Source: Synergistaceae bacterium
Lineage (GTDB): Bacteria > Synergistota > Synergistia > Synergistales > Aminobacteriaceae
Assembly (NCBI GenBank): GCA_018436725.1
Contig: JAHDKT010000027.1
Coordinates: 1 to 64,000 of the forward strand
DNA length: 64,000 nucleotides
Direction: 5' to 3'
A program made the translations under genes and the position numbers. Positions 26,836-35,994 of the stretch are shown here, one piece after another. Under the pieces are notes generated by a model. That model made no database searches. It was not told the origin of the DNA and saw only the letters and a program-made list of their open reading frames with translations. How positions within the stretch are numbered: the first letter of the stretch is position 1; the number at the start of each line of letters is the position of its first letter.

Positions 26836-27687
26836 TCAAAAGCCGGTCAACTCCCGGAATGCCTCGTCCGGGTCGTACAGGGTACCTCCTTTCGTCCAGA
26901 GTTCGCGGGTCGCGGCGACGGCTTGATACTGCTCCGTCGGCGACTCTCCTTCGACTCTCTCCGCGTTCTGCGTATAGGGCCAGTCGCTTCCCCAGAGCAG
27001 GCGTCTGCTCCCGAGCATCTCCGTCAGCATTTCGGCGAGGTCGCAACAGTTCCGGACCGCCTCGCGGTGCGGGGCGTCGGGAACGACGCGGTAGGCGGCG
27101 GATGTTTTGACCCAGAGTTTCCCTTCGTCTCCGTATTGGGCGATCTCCTTGTATATGGAGGGCGTCTTCGTTATGAAGCCCCTCAACCCTTCCGACGGTC
27201 TCATGAAGTGGTCGATCACGATCTTCGGGACGTGCGGATAGAGCGCGTCGACGACCTTCATCAGCCGGTCGGATTCCACATGGAGTTCGACGTGCATGCC
27301 GAGGCGGTTGAGTGCGTTCCATAGCGGGACGTAGAGACGGCGGTCGAATGTGAGCGCATCGTCGTCCGTCTGTACGAGATTGAAACGGATGCCGACCACT
27401 CCCGCGGAGTGGAGCGCTTCCAAGGTTTCGGGAGGCGTGCGGGGATCGACCACGGCGACGCCGAAGCGTCCGAAGGAGGTGTTTTGCGTCGCCAGGTGGC
27501 GGAGCAGAAAGGAGTTGTCCGTCTTCAGAAAGCTGGGTTGTACGAGGAGCGCGCCGTCGACGCCGGCGGGGGACGAGAGCTTTCGGTAGTCGTCGAAGAG
27601 GGCGCTCCGCTCCGGAATGTACCGTGCGGAAGGGGCGCCCCCGCGCAGCGCGCCGACATCGAAAATGTGCATGTGGGAATCGATCAT
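26836..27687 (-). CDS. Amidohydrolase of the 2-pyrone-4,6-dicarboxylate hydrolase-like family
   Basis: A 283-residue TIM-barrel hydrolase. The first metal-type motif is SHMHIFD (residues 3-9), the strand VGIRFNLV lies at about 115, DHFMRPSEG at about 175 and the last Asp in WGSDWPYT at about 245. This matches the family of LigI-like lactonases and L-fucono/muconolactone-type hydrolases acting on small carboxylated rings. It is the first gene of the operon, followed by tctC 86 bases downstream, so it may open a lactone related to the acid imported by TctABC. The exact substrate is not known. Confidence 0.8.
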   Translation of the reverse strand: MIDSHMHIFDVGALRGGAPSARYIPERSALFDDYRKLSSPAGVDGALLVQPSFLKTDNSFLLRHLATQNTSFGRFGVAVVDPRTPPETLEALHSAGVVGIRFNLVQTDDDALTFDRRLYVPLWNALNRLGMHVELHVESDRLMKVVDALYPHVPKIVIDHFMRPSEGLRGFITKTPSIYKEIAQYGDEGKLWVKTSAAYRVVPDAPHREAVRNCCDLAEMLTEMLGSRRLLWGSDWPYTQNAERVEGESPTEQYQAVAATRELWTKGGTLYDPDEAFRELTGF

Positions 27688-28018
27688 CGGGACATCTCCT
27701 TTATCGCCGAGAGTCTTTGAATCCTGAATCCTGGATACAAGATTATAATACCCGCTTTCGTCCGTCTGTCAAGCGGCATTTTTGGAAAAGAGCAATTTTA
27801 TTGGCGGCTCGATGAATCAATCGCAGAGGAAAGGGGAGAGAAGGGGCCGGGGAGGCGCTCCGTTTGCGGTGAATGATGGCGGAACGACGGAGGCATAGCA
27901 GGAGAACGGTAATGCCTTCCCGAAAACGACGGCCGTCCCCGGAAGCATCTCGCGTTCCGAAGAAGGCCGTTGACTGTGCGCGGTCATGAATCGGCGACGG
28001 CTTCGTCCCGTGGACGGC
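27688..28018. other. Intergenic region between lpd end and the tct operon promoter
   Basis: These 331 bases hold the promoter for the minus-strand amidohydrolase-tct operon near the left end. From about 27790 to 28018 I see no gene, no clear terminator and no recognisable RNA element. Confidence 0.5.
27745..27772 (-). promoter_or_regulatory. Promoter of the amidohydrolase-tctCBA-gntR-icd operon
   Basis: On the minus strand TTGACA (27772-27767) and TATTAT (27750-27745) are 16 bases apart; an overlapping TATAAT gives spacing 19. Directly downstream is a tandem direct repeat GAATCCT-GAATCCT on the plus strand (27719-27735 region), a plausible operator for the GntR protein of the same operon. 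Confidence 0.75.
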
Positions 28019-29374
28019 CTACTCCTCCATCACGCGGCGGCAGGCGTCCCTGAAGCACTCGCACAGGGTGGGGTGCGCGTGGATCGTGTTCGCGACGTCC
28101 TCGGCGGTGAGATGCTTCGCGACCGCCAGCGTGGCCTCTCCCAGGAGGGAGGCGGCCTCCGGTCCCATGATGTGGACTCCGAGGATCGTCCTGCCGGCGG
28201 CGCGGGCGACCACCTTGACGAAGCCGTCCCCCTCGCCCATGGCGAGCGCCATGCCGTTGGCCCCGAAGTGGGCCTTCGCGGAGACGATCTCTTCGCCGCG
28301 CGCGCGGGCCTCCTCCTCGGTGAGGCCGACCGTCGCGACCTCCGGCTCGATGAAGACGCACGCCGGAAGCGCGTCGAGGTCCACCCGGTATGAACCGCCC
28401 GTCATATGGCTCACGGCGGCGAGCGCCTGGTACTCCGCGAGGTGGGCCAGCATGGCTCCGCCCGTGCAGTCGCCGACGGCGTACACCCCCTCGACCGACG
28501 TCATCATGGCGTCGTCGACGGCGATGCACCCTTTCGCCACGCGGACGGGGCCGTTCTCCAGGCCGAAGCCGTCGAGAATCGGCTCCATGCTGGAGGCCAG
28601 CAGCAGGCGATCGCACCGCTCCTCGAACGGCTCGTCCTTCGCGGTTCCCCGGAGGAGCAGCCCGCCGCCTTCCTGCACGGCTTCGGAGAGGCGCACGTAC
28701 TCGCGCACGTCCGTGCCGCGCTTCTTCATGATCTGGCCGACCTTCTTCTTGACGTCGCCGTCGAGGCGGCGCAGAATCTGGTCGGAGTGCTTCAGCAGAA
28801 TGACATTCTTCCCCAGATTCTGGAGCATCATCGCCATTTCGAGGGCGATGACCCCCGCGCCGAGCACCGCGACCGTCCGCACGTCGCCGTTTCGCTCCGG
28901 GTCCCAGAGGAGCGGGTCGACGATGGCCCAGTCGCCCGTCAGCACCTCCGGCAGGTCGTTCCCCGCGAACGACGGTCTGACGGAGCGCGCGCCCGCAGCG
29001 ACGAGCAGCCGGGACGAAGCAATCTCTTCGACGCTCCCGTCCTCCTTGCGGACGGAGATCTTCTTCTCTCCCTCCCACTGCGTTACCGCGGCCGTTCCCC
29101 TGTACGTCTTCACCTTCGCCATACGCAGCGCGGTGGCCGAGCCCTGGCGCAGCTTGTCCATCGTCGCCTCCACGCGGCTCCAGAGTCCGTCCCGTTCTCC
29201 CTTGCCGCCGACGATATGCGCGTAGAGCGCCTTGGTGGGGATGCACCCCCTGTTGAGGCAGGTCCCGCCGAGGCGGTCCTTCTCGATCAGCGCCACGCTC
29301 ATCCCCGCGTGCGACGCCAGTTCCGCGGCGCGAAGCCCTCCCGGGCCGCCGCCGATGACAATCAGGTCGTACAT
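28019..29374 (-). CDS. lpdA: Dihydrolipoamide dehydrogenase (L protein)
   Basis: A 451-residue class I flavoprotein disulfide reductase. It shows the FAD-binding loop IGGGPGGLRAAELA at the N terminus, the redox-active Cys pair in GGTCLNRGCIPTKAL (about 37-51), an NAD-binding GAGVIALEMA loop (about 175), a second FAD motif YAVGDCTGG (about 300) and the C-terminal His-Glu dyad region HAHPTLCE. I start it at ATG 29374 behind GGAGAGAGAG; the frame extends upstream without a better site. It reoxidises the lipoyl arm of GcvH and is the last gene of the glycine cleavage operon. Confidence 0.92.
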   Translation of the reverse strand: MYDLIVIGGGPGGLRAAELASHAGMSVALIEKDRLGGTCLNRGCIPTKALYAHIVGGKGERDGLWSRVEATMDKLRQGSATALRMAKVKTYRGTAAVTQWEGEKKISVRKEDGSVEEIASSRLLVAAGARSVRPSFAGNDLPEVLTGDWAIVDPLLWDPERNGDVRTVAVLGAGVIALEMAMMLQNLGKNVILLKHSDQILRRLDGDVKKKVGQIMKKRGTDVREYVRLSEAVQEGGGLLLRGTAKDEPFEERCDRLLLASSMEPILDGFGLENGPVRVAKGCIAVDDAMMTSVEGVYAVGDCTGGAMLAHLAEYQALAAVSHMTGGSYRVDLDALPACVFIEPEVATVGLTEEEARARGEEIVSAKAHFGANGMALAMGEGDGFVKVVARAAGRTILGVHIMGPEAASLLGEATLAVAKHLTAEDVANTIHAHPTLCECFRDACRRVMEE

Positions 29375-29459
29375 GCTCTCTCTCCTTCCCTGCGCGGTAC
29401 TGAAAAGGGGGCGTCGCACACGCGGCGCGCCGCCCCCCGATGATACTGTCGCTGCGCGG

Positions 29460-30935
29460 TTATTCTCCGTCCCCGAACTGCCAGCGGAGAATAGGATTCC
29501 GCGCCGCAGTCGTCTCGTCCGGGCGGGAGACGGGCGTCGTCAGCGGCATGTCGTGGAAAGGTTCCGCCCCCTCGGCCTTCGCCTTCGCGACGATCTCCTC
29601 CATGGCGGCGGCGAACCGGTCGAGCGTCTCCTGCGACTCCGTCTCCGTGGGCTCGACCATCAGCGCCTCCGGGACGATGAGCGGGAAGTAGACCGTCGGC
29701 GGATGGTACCCCGCGTCGATCAGCGCCTTGGCAACGTCGAGGCTGCTTACTCCTGTCTCGTGCTTCAGCGCGCCTCCGTTGAGCACGAACTCGTGCATGC
29801 AGTACCCCTTGTGCGCGAGCGGGTAGATGTGCTCCAGTTTTTTGGCGAGGTAGTTCGCGTTGAGCACCGCCGTCTCGGAGACCTCTTGCAACCCCTCTGC
29901 CCCCAAAGTTCTGATGTAGGTGTAGGCGCGGACGAGCACGCCGAAGTTGCCGAAGAAGCTGCGCACCCTGCCGATGGACTGCGGGTGCATGTCCGCATGT
30001 TCCAGCCGGTACGCTCCGTCCGCGAAGCCGATCACCGGCGTCGGAAGGAAGGGGACGAGCACGTTCTTCACGCCGACCGCGCCCGCTCCGGGGCCGCCTC
30101 CGCCGTGTGGCGTGCTGAAGGTCTTGTGGAGGTTCAGATGGAGCACGTCGAATCCCATGTCGCCGGGGCGCGCCTTCCCCATGATCGCGTTCGCGTTTGC
30201 CCCGTCGTAGTAGACGAGCCCCCCCGCCGCGTGAATCGTCTCCGTCAGGGCGAGGATGTTCCGCTCGAAGACGCCGAGCGTGTTCGGGTTGGTGAGCATC
30301 AAGGCGGCGACGGAGTCGTCCATCATCGCCTTGAGCGCGTCGAGGTCGACCATCCCCTCGGCGTCGGAGGCGACTTCTACCGTATCGAAGCCGGTGACCG
30401 CCGCCGACGCCGGGTTGGTGCCGTGCGCGGAGTCGGGGACGATGACCTTCGTCCGCTTATGGTCTCCCCGGCTCTCGTGGTACGCCTTGATCATCATCAG
30501 ACCGGTCTGTTCCCCGTGCGCTCCGGCGGCGGGCTGGAGCGTGACCGCGTCCATCCCGGTGATCTCCGCGAGCATCGCGCTCAGGTCGTACATGAGCTTC
30601 AGCGCGCCCTGGACCGTTCCCTCGGGCTGAAGGGGGTGGATGCGCGAGAAGCCCGGCATCCGGGCGGCGACCTCGTTCACCTTCGGGTTGTACTTCATGG
30701 TGCACGAGCCGAGAGGGTAGAAGCCCTCGTCGACCGAGTAGTTCCTCTTCGAGAGGCCTGTGAAGTGGCGCACCACGTCCACCTCGGCCAGTTCTGGCAG
30801 TCTGGGGGCCGCGGCGCGGCAGAAGCCCTTCAGCTCCTCGCCGCAGTCCACGGCGGGAACGTCGAGTTCCGGCAGCGCGTAGCCGACCCGTCCGGGGCGG
30901 CTGGTTTCAAAAAGCGTGTCCATCGTGCGTTTCAT
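29460..30935 (-). CDS. gcvPB: Glycine dehydrogenase (decarboxylating) subunit 2, P protein
   Basis: A 491-residue PLP enzyme subunit. The PLP-binding Lys lies in [19 protein letters not shown] (about residue 270), with an upstream glycine-rich [10 protein letters not shown] segment. Split P proteins (GcvPA plus GcvPB) are typical of Firmicutes, Thermotogae and Synergistota. It decarboxylates glycine and transfers the aminomethyl group to GcvH. The start overlaps the gcvPA stop (ATGA). Confidence 0.95.
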   Translation of the reverse strand: MKRTMDTLFETSRPGRVGYALPELDVPAVDCGEELKGFCRAAAPRLPELAEVDVVRHFTGLSKRNYSVDEGFYPLGSCTMKYNPKVNEVAARMPGFSRIHPLQPEGTVQGALKLMYDLSAMLAEITGMDAVTLQPAAGAHGEQTGLMMIKAYHESRGDHKRTKVIVPDSAHGTNPASAAVTGFDTVEVASDAEGMVDLDALKAMMDDSVAALMLTNPNTLGVFERNILALTETIHAAGGLVYYDGANANAIMGKARPGDMGFDVLHLNLHKTFSTPHGGGGPGAGAVGVKNVLVPFLPTPVIGFADGAYRLEHADMHPQSIGRVRSFFGNFGVLVRAYTYIRTLGAEGLQEVSETAVLNANYLAKKLEHIYPLAHKGYCMHEFVLNGGALKHETGVSSLDVAKALIDAGYHPPTVYFPLIVPEALMVEPTETESQETLDRFAAAMEEIVAKAKAEGAEPFHDMPLTTPVSRPDETTAARNPILRWQFGDGE

Positions 30936-32284
30936 CGGGCGTCACCTCCCGCAACCGCGACCATGCGGTCAATCTCTTCCTTCGTGCGGCTCTCCGTTAC
31001 CGCGAGGAGCCAGCCGTTCTTCAAGCGCGGATATTCCGCTTCCAGGGAGTACCCGCCGAGAATGCCCTGCTGCAGAAGGCGGGCGTTCAGTTTGTCCACC
31101 GGTTCCTCGCAGAGCAGCGCGGTCTCGCGGAAAGACGGAACGCCGGGGAACGCCCTCCGGAATTTGCCCGTCTTTTCGAGCTGCTCCACCGCGTAGGCTG
31201 ACTTGGCGAGAATCTGGCCGCCGATGTCGCGGAGTCCCTGCGGCCCCATGAGGCTGAGGTAGACCGAGGCCGCGACGATGCAGAGGTTCTGGTTCGAGCA
31301 GATGTTCGACGTGGCCTTCTCGCGGCGGATGTGCTGCTCGCGCGCCTGGAGCGTGAGGACGAAGGTGCGGCGCCCTTGGCTGTCGGTAGTCTGGCCGCAG
31401 ATGCGTCCCGGCATCTTCCGCATCAGGGGCTTGTTCACGGCGATGAAGCCGAAGGCGGGGCCGCCGAAGTTCATCGGATTGCCCGCCGTCTGGCCGTCGC
31501 CGACGACGATGTCGGCACCGAGCTTTCCGGGCGCTTCGAGGGTTCCCAGCGCGAGCAGGTCGGAGGAGACGATGAAGAGCCCCTTCGCCTCGTGAACGGC
31601 GTCTCCGAGTTCCTGCAGGTTCTCCAGGTTGCCGAAGAAGTTGGGCGACTGGACGATCAGCGCGGCGGCGTCCCCGCCTTCGAGCGCCTTCGCCAGCGCT
31701 GCGCGGTCGATCCGGCCGTTCTCCGCGGGGAGTTCGGCGTACTCGAGTCGCCGGCTCCAGCAGTAGGTACGGACGGTCTGCCTCGTCTGCGGATGCACAT
31801 TCCGGCCGCAGAGTACCGTACGCTTTTTTGTCGCGGAGGCCGCAAGCACCGCGGCTTCGGCGGCGGCGGAGGCGCCGTCGTACATGGAGGCGTTGGAGAT
31901 CTCCATGCCGGTGAGTTCGCAGACCATGGTCTGGTACTGGAAGATGGCCTGGAGCGTCCCCTGCGCCACCTCCGGCTGGTAGGGGGTGTAGCTGGTGGTG
32001 AATTCGCCCCGCGAGACGATGCTGTCGACCGCCGAGGGGATGAAGTGGTCGTAGACCCCCGCGCCGAGGAAGCAGATTGCGTCGTCCGCGTTCAGATTTT
32101 TTCCTGAGAGAGCGCGAAGATCGCGGAGCATCTCAGGCTCTGAGAGGGCCTTCGGCAGATCGGAGGCCTTCTTCTGACGGACCTGCACGGGGATTCCGGA
32201 GAAGAGGTCGTCAACGCTCGCGGCGCCGACGACGCCGAGCATCCGGCGACGGTCCTCCGCCGTGACGGGAATATAACGGTTCAT
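30932..32284 (-). CDS. gcvPA: Glycine dehydrogenase (decarboxylating) subunit 1, P protein
   Basis: A 450-residue partner of GcvPB. It shows the expected N-terminal [14 protein letters not shown], the [17 protein letters not shown] segment and a [16 protein letters not shown] motif that are conserved in subunit 1. It lies 12 bases after gcvH on the same strand. It does not carry the PLP lysine, which is in subunit 2. Confidence 0.95.
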   Translation of the reverse strand: MNRYIPVTAEDRRRMLGVVGAASVDDLFSGIPVQVRQKKASDLPKALSEPEMLRDLRALSGKNLNADDAICFLGAGVYDHFIPSAVDSIVSRGEFTTSYTPYQPEVAQGTLQAIFQYQTMVCELTGMEISNASMYDGASAAAEAAVLAASATKKRTVLCGRNVHPQTRQTVRTYCWSRRLEYAELPAENGRIDRAALAKALEGGDAAALIVQSPNFFGNLENLQELGDAVHEAKGLFIVSSDLLALGTLEAPGKLGADIVVGDGQTAGNPMNFGGPAFGFIAVNKPLMRKMPGRICGQTTDSQGRRTFVLTLQAREQHIRREKATSNICSNQNLCIVAASVYLSLMGPQGLRDIGGQILAKSAYAVEQLEKTGKFRRAFPGVPSFRETALLCEEPVDKLNARLLQQGILGGYSLEAEYPRLKNGWLLAVTESRTKEEIDRMVAVAGGDAR

Positions 32285-32296
32285 GGCGATCCCCCC

Positions 32297-32695
32297 TTAC
32301 GACTCTTCCGCTTCCAGCTCCTCGACGAGCTTGGCGTACGCGGCGGCGTCGAGGAGTTTGTCCACGTCGGAGGGATTGTCCACCTCCATCTTGACCAGCC
32401 AGTTGGAGTACGGATCCTGGTTCAGCAGCTCGGGCGCGCCGTCGAGATCCTCGTTGACCTCGGCGACCGTGCCGGAGACGGGGCAAAAGACGTCGTTCGC
32501 GCCCTTCACCGACTCCACGACGATGAAGTCCTCGCCGGCCTTCGCCTTTCTGCCGACGTCGGGAAGCTCCACGTAGACCACGTCGCCCATCGCGTGCTGC
32601 GCGTAGTCGCTGATGCCCATGACGCCCATGCCGTCGACGATTTTGATCCACTCGTGATCCTTTGTGTAGTGAAGATCCTGGGGTATTTTTGCCAT
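32297..32695 (-). CDS. gcvH: Glycine cleavage system H protein (lipoyl carrier)
   Basis: A 132-residue protein with the H-protein fold signatures YTKDHEWIK at the N terminus and the lipoylated Lys in VVESVKGANDVFCP (about residue 65). ATG 32695 has GAGGAGG 9 bases upstream; an in-frame ATG three codons earlier overlaps that site. GcvH shuttles the aminomethyl and dihydrolipoyl intermediates between P, T and L proteins. LplA encoded upstream could attach its lipoate. Confidence 0.95.
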   Translation of the reverse strand: MAKIPQDLHYTKDHEWIKIVDGMGVMGISDYAQHAMGDVVYVELPDVGRKAKAGEDFIVVESVKGANDVFCPVSGTVAEVNEDLDGAPELLNQDPYSNWLVKMEVDNPSDVDKLLDAAAYAKLVEELEAEES

Positions 32696-32730
32696 GCTGT
32701 TCATCCTCCTCTTGTTTTTGGTTTCAGTTT

Positions 32731-33840
32731 TCAGCTCTTGTAGCTCTTTGCGTAGAATGGGCGCTTGACCACGACGCCCTGTTTCGGCTTGTCGCGGATG
32801 ACGATCCAGAGATGCTCTCCCTCGGCGGGCGCGGGGGTCTCCACGTAGCACGAGGCGATGTTGGCGTCCAGCGAGGGGCTGTATCCGCCCGTCGTCACGT
32901 GCCCGACGACGCGCCCCTCCGCGTTCGCCACGTCCATGCCGTGCCGGGGAACGCCCTTGTCCTCCAGGCGCAGCGCTACAGTGCGGTGTTTCAATCCTTC
33001 TTCTTTCTGGTGTTTGAGTACGGGCTGACCGATGAAGCCGCCCGCCTTGTCCACCTTCACGAAGAAGCCGTATCCCGCCTCCAGCGGGCCGATAGTCTCG
33101 GTGTATTCGTGGCCGCACAGCGGGAGTCCCGCCTCGAAGCGAAGGCTGTCGCGCGCGCCCAAACCTATCGGGAGCAGGCCGAACTCTTTCCCGGCTTCCA
33201 TCAGGAGATCCCAGAGTTCGCCCCCCTTCTCCCAGTCGACGTAGATCTCGAAGCCGTCCTCGCCGGTGTACCCGGTTCTGCTGACGATCGCCGGAATACC
33301 GCCCACAGTCGCAGGATCCCTGAAGTGGAAGAACTTCAGGGAGGACGGATCGAAGTCCGCGATCTTCGCGAGGATGGCCTCGGCGTTCGGGCCCTGGAGC
33401 GCGACCTCGGCCGTCTTCGCCGAGAGGTTTTCGATGGCGACGCCTTCGGCGGGGAGATGAGCGGTGAACCACTCCCAGTCCTTCTCCACATTCGCCGCGT
33501 TCACCACCAGAAGGTATTTGTCCGGGGAGTAGCGGTAGACCAGCAGGTCGTCCACGACGCCTCCCGTCTCGGTGCACATGATGTTGTACTGTACCTGGGA
33601 GTCGTGCATCGCCGTGATGTCGTTGGTGATCAGCGACGACAGCCAGGCTTGCGCGCCCCGTCCCTCGACCGTGATCTCCCCCATGTGAGAGACGTCGAAG
33701 AGTCCCGCCTTGGAACGCACGGTCAGGTGCTCCGTCTTGATCCCTGTAGATTCGTACTGTACGGGGAGCTCCCAGCCGCCGAAATCCACCATCCTGCCGC
33801 CTGCTGCAACGTGCTTCTCGTACATCGGGGTTCTTTTCAT
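32731..33840 (-). CDS. gcvT: Glycine cleavage system T protein (aminomethyltransferase)
   Basis: A 369-residue folate enzyme. It has the N-terminal VDFGGWELPVQYE segment, LFDVSHMGEI (about 50-60), the conserved FLVVNAAN-like segment (YLLVVNAANVEKD), RTGYTGEDGFEIY (about 175-190) and GARDSLRFEAGLPLCGHE (about 225-242). It transfers the methylene group to tetrahydrofolate and releases ammonia. Its start overlaps the end of lplA (ATGA), so the two are translationally coupled. Confidence 0.95.
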   Translation of the reverse strand: MKRTPMYEKHVAAGGRMVDFGGWELPVQYESTGIKTEHLTVRSKAGLFDVSHMGEITVEGRGAQAWLSSLITNDITAMHDSQVQYNIMCTETGGVVDDLLVYRYSPDKYLLVVNAANVEKDWEWFTAHLPAEGVAIENLSAKTAEVALQGPNAEAILAKIADFDPSSLKFFHFRDPATVGGIPAIVSRTGYTGEDGFEIYVDWEKGGELWDLLMEAGKEFGLLPIGLGARDSLRFEAGLPLCGHEYTETIGPLEAGYGFFVKVDKAGGFIGQPVLKHQKEEGLKHRTVALRLEDKGVPRHGMDVANAEGRVVGHVTTGGYSPSLDANIASCYVETPAPAEGEHLWIVIRDKPKQGVVVKRPFYAKSYKS

Positions 33841-34877
33841 GCGTTTTCCTCCTTGTGTCTTCCGATAGGAGCCTCTTCAAGCCACTCCGCCACATCCGCC
33901 ATTTCGGGCGAGCCGGGAAACGCCGCGCGCACCGCTTCCGCCATCTCCTTCCATGAGAAGGGGAGGCCCTCCAGCGCCTTCGCCAGCGAGAGAATCATCT
34001 CGCCGTCCATGGCGTCCGAGAAGACCTGCGCACCGCGAATCCTTCCCGCGGGAGCGTCGCATCGCAGCTCAACGCCGCCCCATCCGAAGCGCTTCCTGAT
34101 CGCCGCCGCGCACTCCGGGACTCTGCCGTAGCGCCACTCCCTGCCGCTGTACTTTTCATAAAGCCGCGTGAAGGCCTCCGACTCGGGCTCGTCGGACTCC
34201 CGCCGGACCTCGTTGTGCGGGTACTCCTCAAGGAACGCGCGCTCAAGCGCGTCCATCAGCGCGTCGCGCGTCAGATCGGGGGAGGCCTCCGCGAGATTGA
34301 CCACCCGCGAGGCCACGGAGGTTACCCCCTTCGATTGCAGCTTCTCGGGGTCGACGTTGAGGTAGCGCGACAGCTTCGACATGTCCACGGAAAGAAGGAG
34401 CGTGCCGTGGTGCAGTCCCCTGTGCCGCGTGAGCTGGTAGGCGTTTCCCGAGAACTTGCGTCCCTCCAGCAGGAGGTCGTTCCGGCCGGAGAACTCCGCG
34501 TTGATTCCGAGCGAGCGCAGTGCGGCGAGAACGACGCCGAGCTGCCGTTCCATGCTGTAGAGAGGGCGGGGCATGATGAAGGAGTAGTTGAGGTTGCCGA
34601 GATCGTGGTAGACCGCGCCGCCGCCGGAGGAGCGCCGGGCGAGCCGTCCTCCCTCGGATTCGAGCAGGTCGAGGCGGCATTCGCTCCACGCGTTCTGGTT
34701 GCGCCCGATGACGACGGTATGCGCATTCTGCCAGAGGTAGAAGATCGCCTCGTCGTCGGCGCAGTCGCCCATGAGGAACTCCTCTCGGGCCAGGTTTTTC
34801 CACGGATCCGTGTCCGGCGAGCGGACACGACGGATTTTCAGGGGGTGGTTTTGGTGCGAGAGCGCGCGACAGACCAT
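33837..34877 (-). CDS. lplA: Lipoate-protein ligase A
   Basis: A 346-residue LplA/LipB-fold ligase. The lipoate-binding motif RRSSGGGAVYHDLGN lies at about 80-94, VIGRNQNAW at about 57, and the catalytic Lys region as GRKFSGNAYQL at about 138-148. The C-terminal accessory domain (about 255-340) is present. ATG 34877 has an AAGGAGG site. Being first in the gcv operon and directly behind the glycine riboswitch, it supplies lipoylated GcvH when glycine is plentiful. Confidence 0.92.
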   Translation of the reverse strand: MVCRALSHQNHPLKIRRVRSPDTDPWKNLAREEFLMGDCADDEAIFYLWQNAHTVVIGRNQNAWSECRLDLLESEGGRLARRSSGGGAVYHDLGNLNYSFIMPRPLYSMERQLGVVLAALRSLGINAEFSGRNDLLLEGRKFSGNAYQLTRHRGLHHGTLLLSVDMSKLSRYLNVDPEKLQSKGVTSVASRVVNLAEASPDLTRDALMDALERAFLEEYPHNEVRRESDEPESEAFTRLYEKYSGREWRYGRVPECAAAIRKRFGWGGVELRCDAPAGRIRGAQVFSDAMDGEMILSLAKALEGLPFSWKEMAEAVRAAFPGSPEMADVAEWLEEAPIGRHKEENA

Positions 34878-34959
34878 GAAATCGCCTCCTTATACAGGTA
34901 AGCTATTCTCTGTCGCATAGTCTCGAAGAGGGACGACGTGGTCGTTGCGAGAACTATTC

Positions 34960-35075
34960 TTTTCAGAGTACCGTCCGGCCGCAATCCTTTCGCCTGAGAG
35001 TTTCAGCCGTTCTTTCGAAACGGCCTTGCCCCTTCGGCGTCTCCCCTCATTGCGGAGGAGACTCTCTTGCGGCGT
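34960..35075 (-). ncRNA. Glycine riboswitch (gcvT RNA element)
   Basis: Read on the minus strand, the leader contains GGGGAGACGCCGAAGGGGCA, then CTGAAACTCTCAGGCGAAA and a closing CGGACGG...ACTCTG. These are the conserved core strings of the glycine aptamer, and GAGAGT near 35066 can pair with ACTCT near 34966 as stem P1. Only one complete aptamer is evident. It lies between the promoter at 35095-35122 and lplA, so glycine should switch on the whole lplA-gcvT-gcvH-gcvPA-gcvPB-lpdA run. Confidence 0.93.
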
Positions 35076-35094
35076 TCATACGGAAAGTACATTC

Positions 35095-35122
35095 ATTGTA
35101 GCGAATGAACCGAAAGTGTCAA
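35095..35122 (-). promoter_or_regulatory. Promoter of the glycine cleavage operon
   Basis: TTGACA (35122-35117) and TACAAT (35100-35095) on the minus strand are 16 bases apart, placing the start of transcription just before the glycine aptamer. Confidence 0.8.
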
Positions 35123-35150
35123 GCGGCGCGGCGGAATAGTGCGACGGAAT

Positions 35151-35180
35151 TTTATTATAATAAATTTGTTCTTGTGAACA
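35151..35180. repeat. AT-rich palindrome and small hairpin downstream of fur
   Basis: TTTATTATAATAAA is a perfect 14-bp palindrome, followed by TTTGTTC-TTGT-GAACAAA. On the minus strand the hairpin followed by the AT-rich stretch may end the fur transcript; the same spot lies upstream of the gcv promoter. Confidence 0.5.
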
Positions 35181-35270
35181 AAGAGTGCGCCGATGAAGAC
35201 TGCTCCGGTTGCACGCGCAGAAGGGGTTCGCGCCCGCGCTGCTTTCCCCGGCGTAGTATTCGGCGGTGAC

Positions 35271-35822
35271 TCACTCCTGAACACGCCCCATTCTTCGGCA
35301 GCGGCGGCGGAGGCACGGGCCCTGTTGTCCCAAGGGGCCTCTGCGGGCGGGGAGCGCGTCGGGGCTTTTCAGCGCCTCCCTGCATTCCGTGCAGAGCCCA
35401 GCCACGGCTACGGACTGCGGAAGCAGTTCGAGTCCTGTCCCCTCCAGCCATTTCTCCAGAGTGTGCTGTTTCTCATCTTCGGCGGGGAGGGGGAAGAGCG
35501 CGCCGCAATGCCTGCAGAACGCCGTGAGATGGATCTTCTGCAGCGGGACGTCGAGCCGGAATTCGCCGTCGCTCAGGTAGATGATGTTCACAACGCCCAT
35601 CTCCCCCAGAAGGTTGAGCGTCCTGTAGATCGTCGCGATGCCGATCGAGGGGTCCACCTCGCGCGTCCTGTCCCAGATGTTCTGAACCGACGTGGGGTTG
35701 CCCAAATCCTCGGCGATGACCCGGAAGAGCGTTTCACGCTGTGCAGTGAGGCGAAGCCCCCGGTCCTTCAGCTTTTCCAGGAAAGCCTGTACTGTCTCAT
35801 CCGTGCGCGTATTGTTCGTCAT
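35271..35822 (-). CDS. fur: Fur-family metal-responsive repressor
   Basis: A 183-residue regulator. The winged-helix domain includes GLRLTAQRETLFRVIAE and the recognition segment SIGIATIYRTLNLLGEMGVV (about 60-80). Metal-site features follow: the H-rich region KIHLTAFC, and two Cys pairs (CRHCG at about 103-107 and CTECRE at about 143-148) that bind structural zinc. After the last pair there is an unusual Arg-rich tail (RRGPLGQQGPCLRRRCRR). The gene diverges from the DUF5320-NifX cluster across 172 bases that include a perfect Fur-box-like palindrome, so iron is the likely co-repressor, although Zur or PerR function cannot be excluded. Confidence 0.85.
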   Translation of the reverse strand: MTNNTRTDETVQAFLEKLKDRGLRLTAQRETLFRVIAEDLGNPTSVQNIWDRTREVDPSIGIATIYRTLNLLGEMGVVNIIYLSDGEFRLDVPLQKIHLTAFCRHCGALFPLPAEDEKQHTLEKWLEGTGLELLPQSVAVAGLCTECREALKSPDALPARRGPLGQQGPCLRRRCRRMGRVQE

Positions 35823-35926
35823 GGTGTGTTCCCTCCCTGGTTTTGAGGAAAATTATACCCCTCCGGCTGTACCGGCACGTCCCGGCGTTTTCTCCGCCTG
35901 CCGACCCGCGAGTATGCATCTTCCCC

Positions 35927-35956
35927 TTGACATAATGCCACAGGATAGCGTATTAT
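35927..35956 (+). promoter_or_regulatory. Promoter of the DUF5320-NifX-MinD cluster
   Basis: TTGACA at 35927-35932 and TATTAT at 35951-35956 are separated by 18 bases and lead directly into the Fur-box-like palindrome. Confidence 0.7.
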
Positions 35957-35959
35957 GCA

Positions 35960-35978
35960 AATGATAATTATTATCATT
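35960..35978. promoter_or_regulatory. Fur-box-like operator
   Basis: AATGATAATTATTATCATT is a perfect 19-bp palindrome closely matching the classical Fur box built on GATAAT repeats. It sits 3 bases after the -10 box of the plus-strand cluster, where bound Fur would block transcription, and within the fur upstream region, where it may also autoregulate fur. Confidence 0.85.
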
Positions 35979-35994
35979 AAAGGAGGAGATCGAG

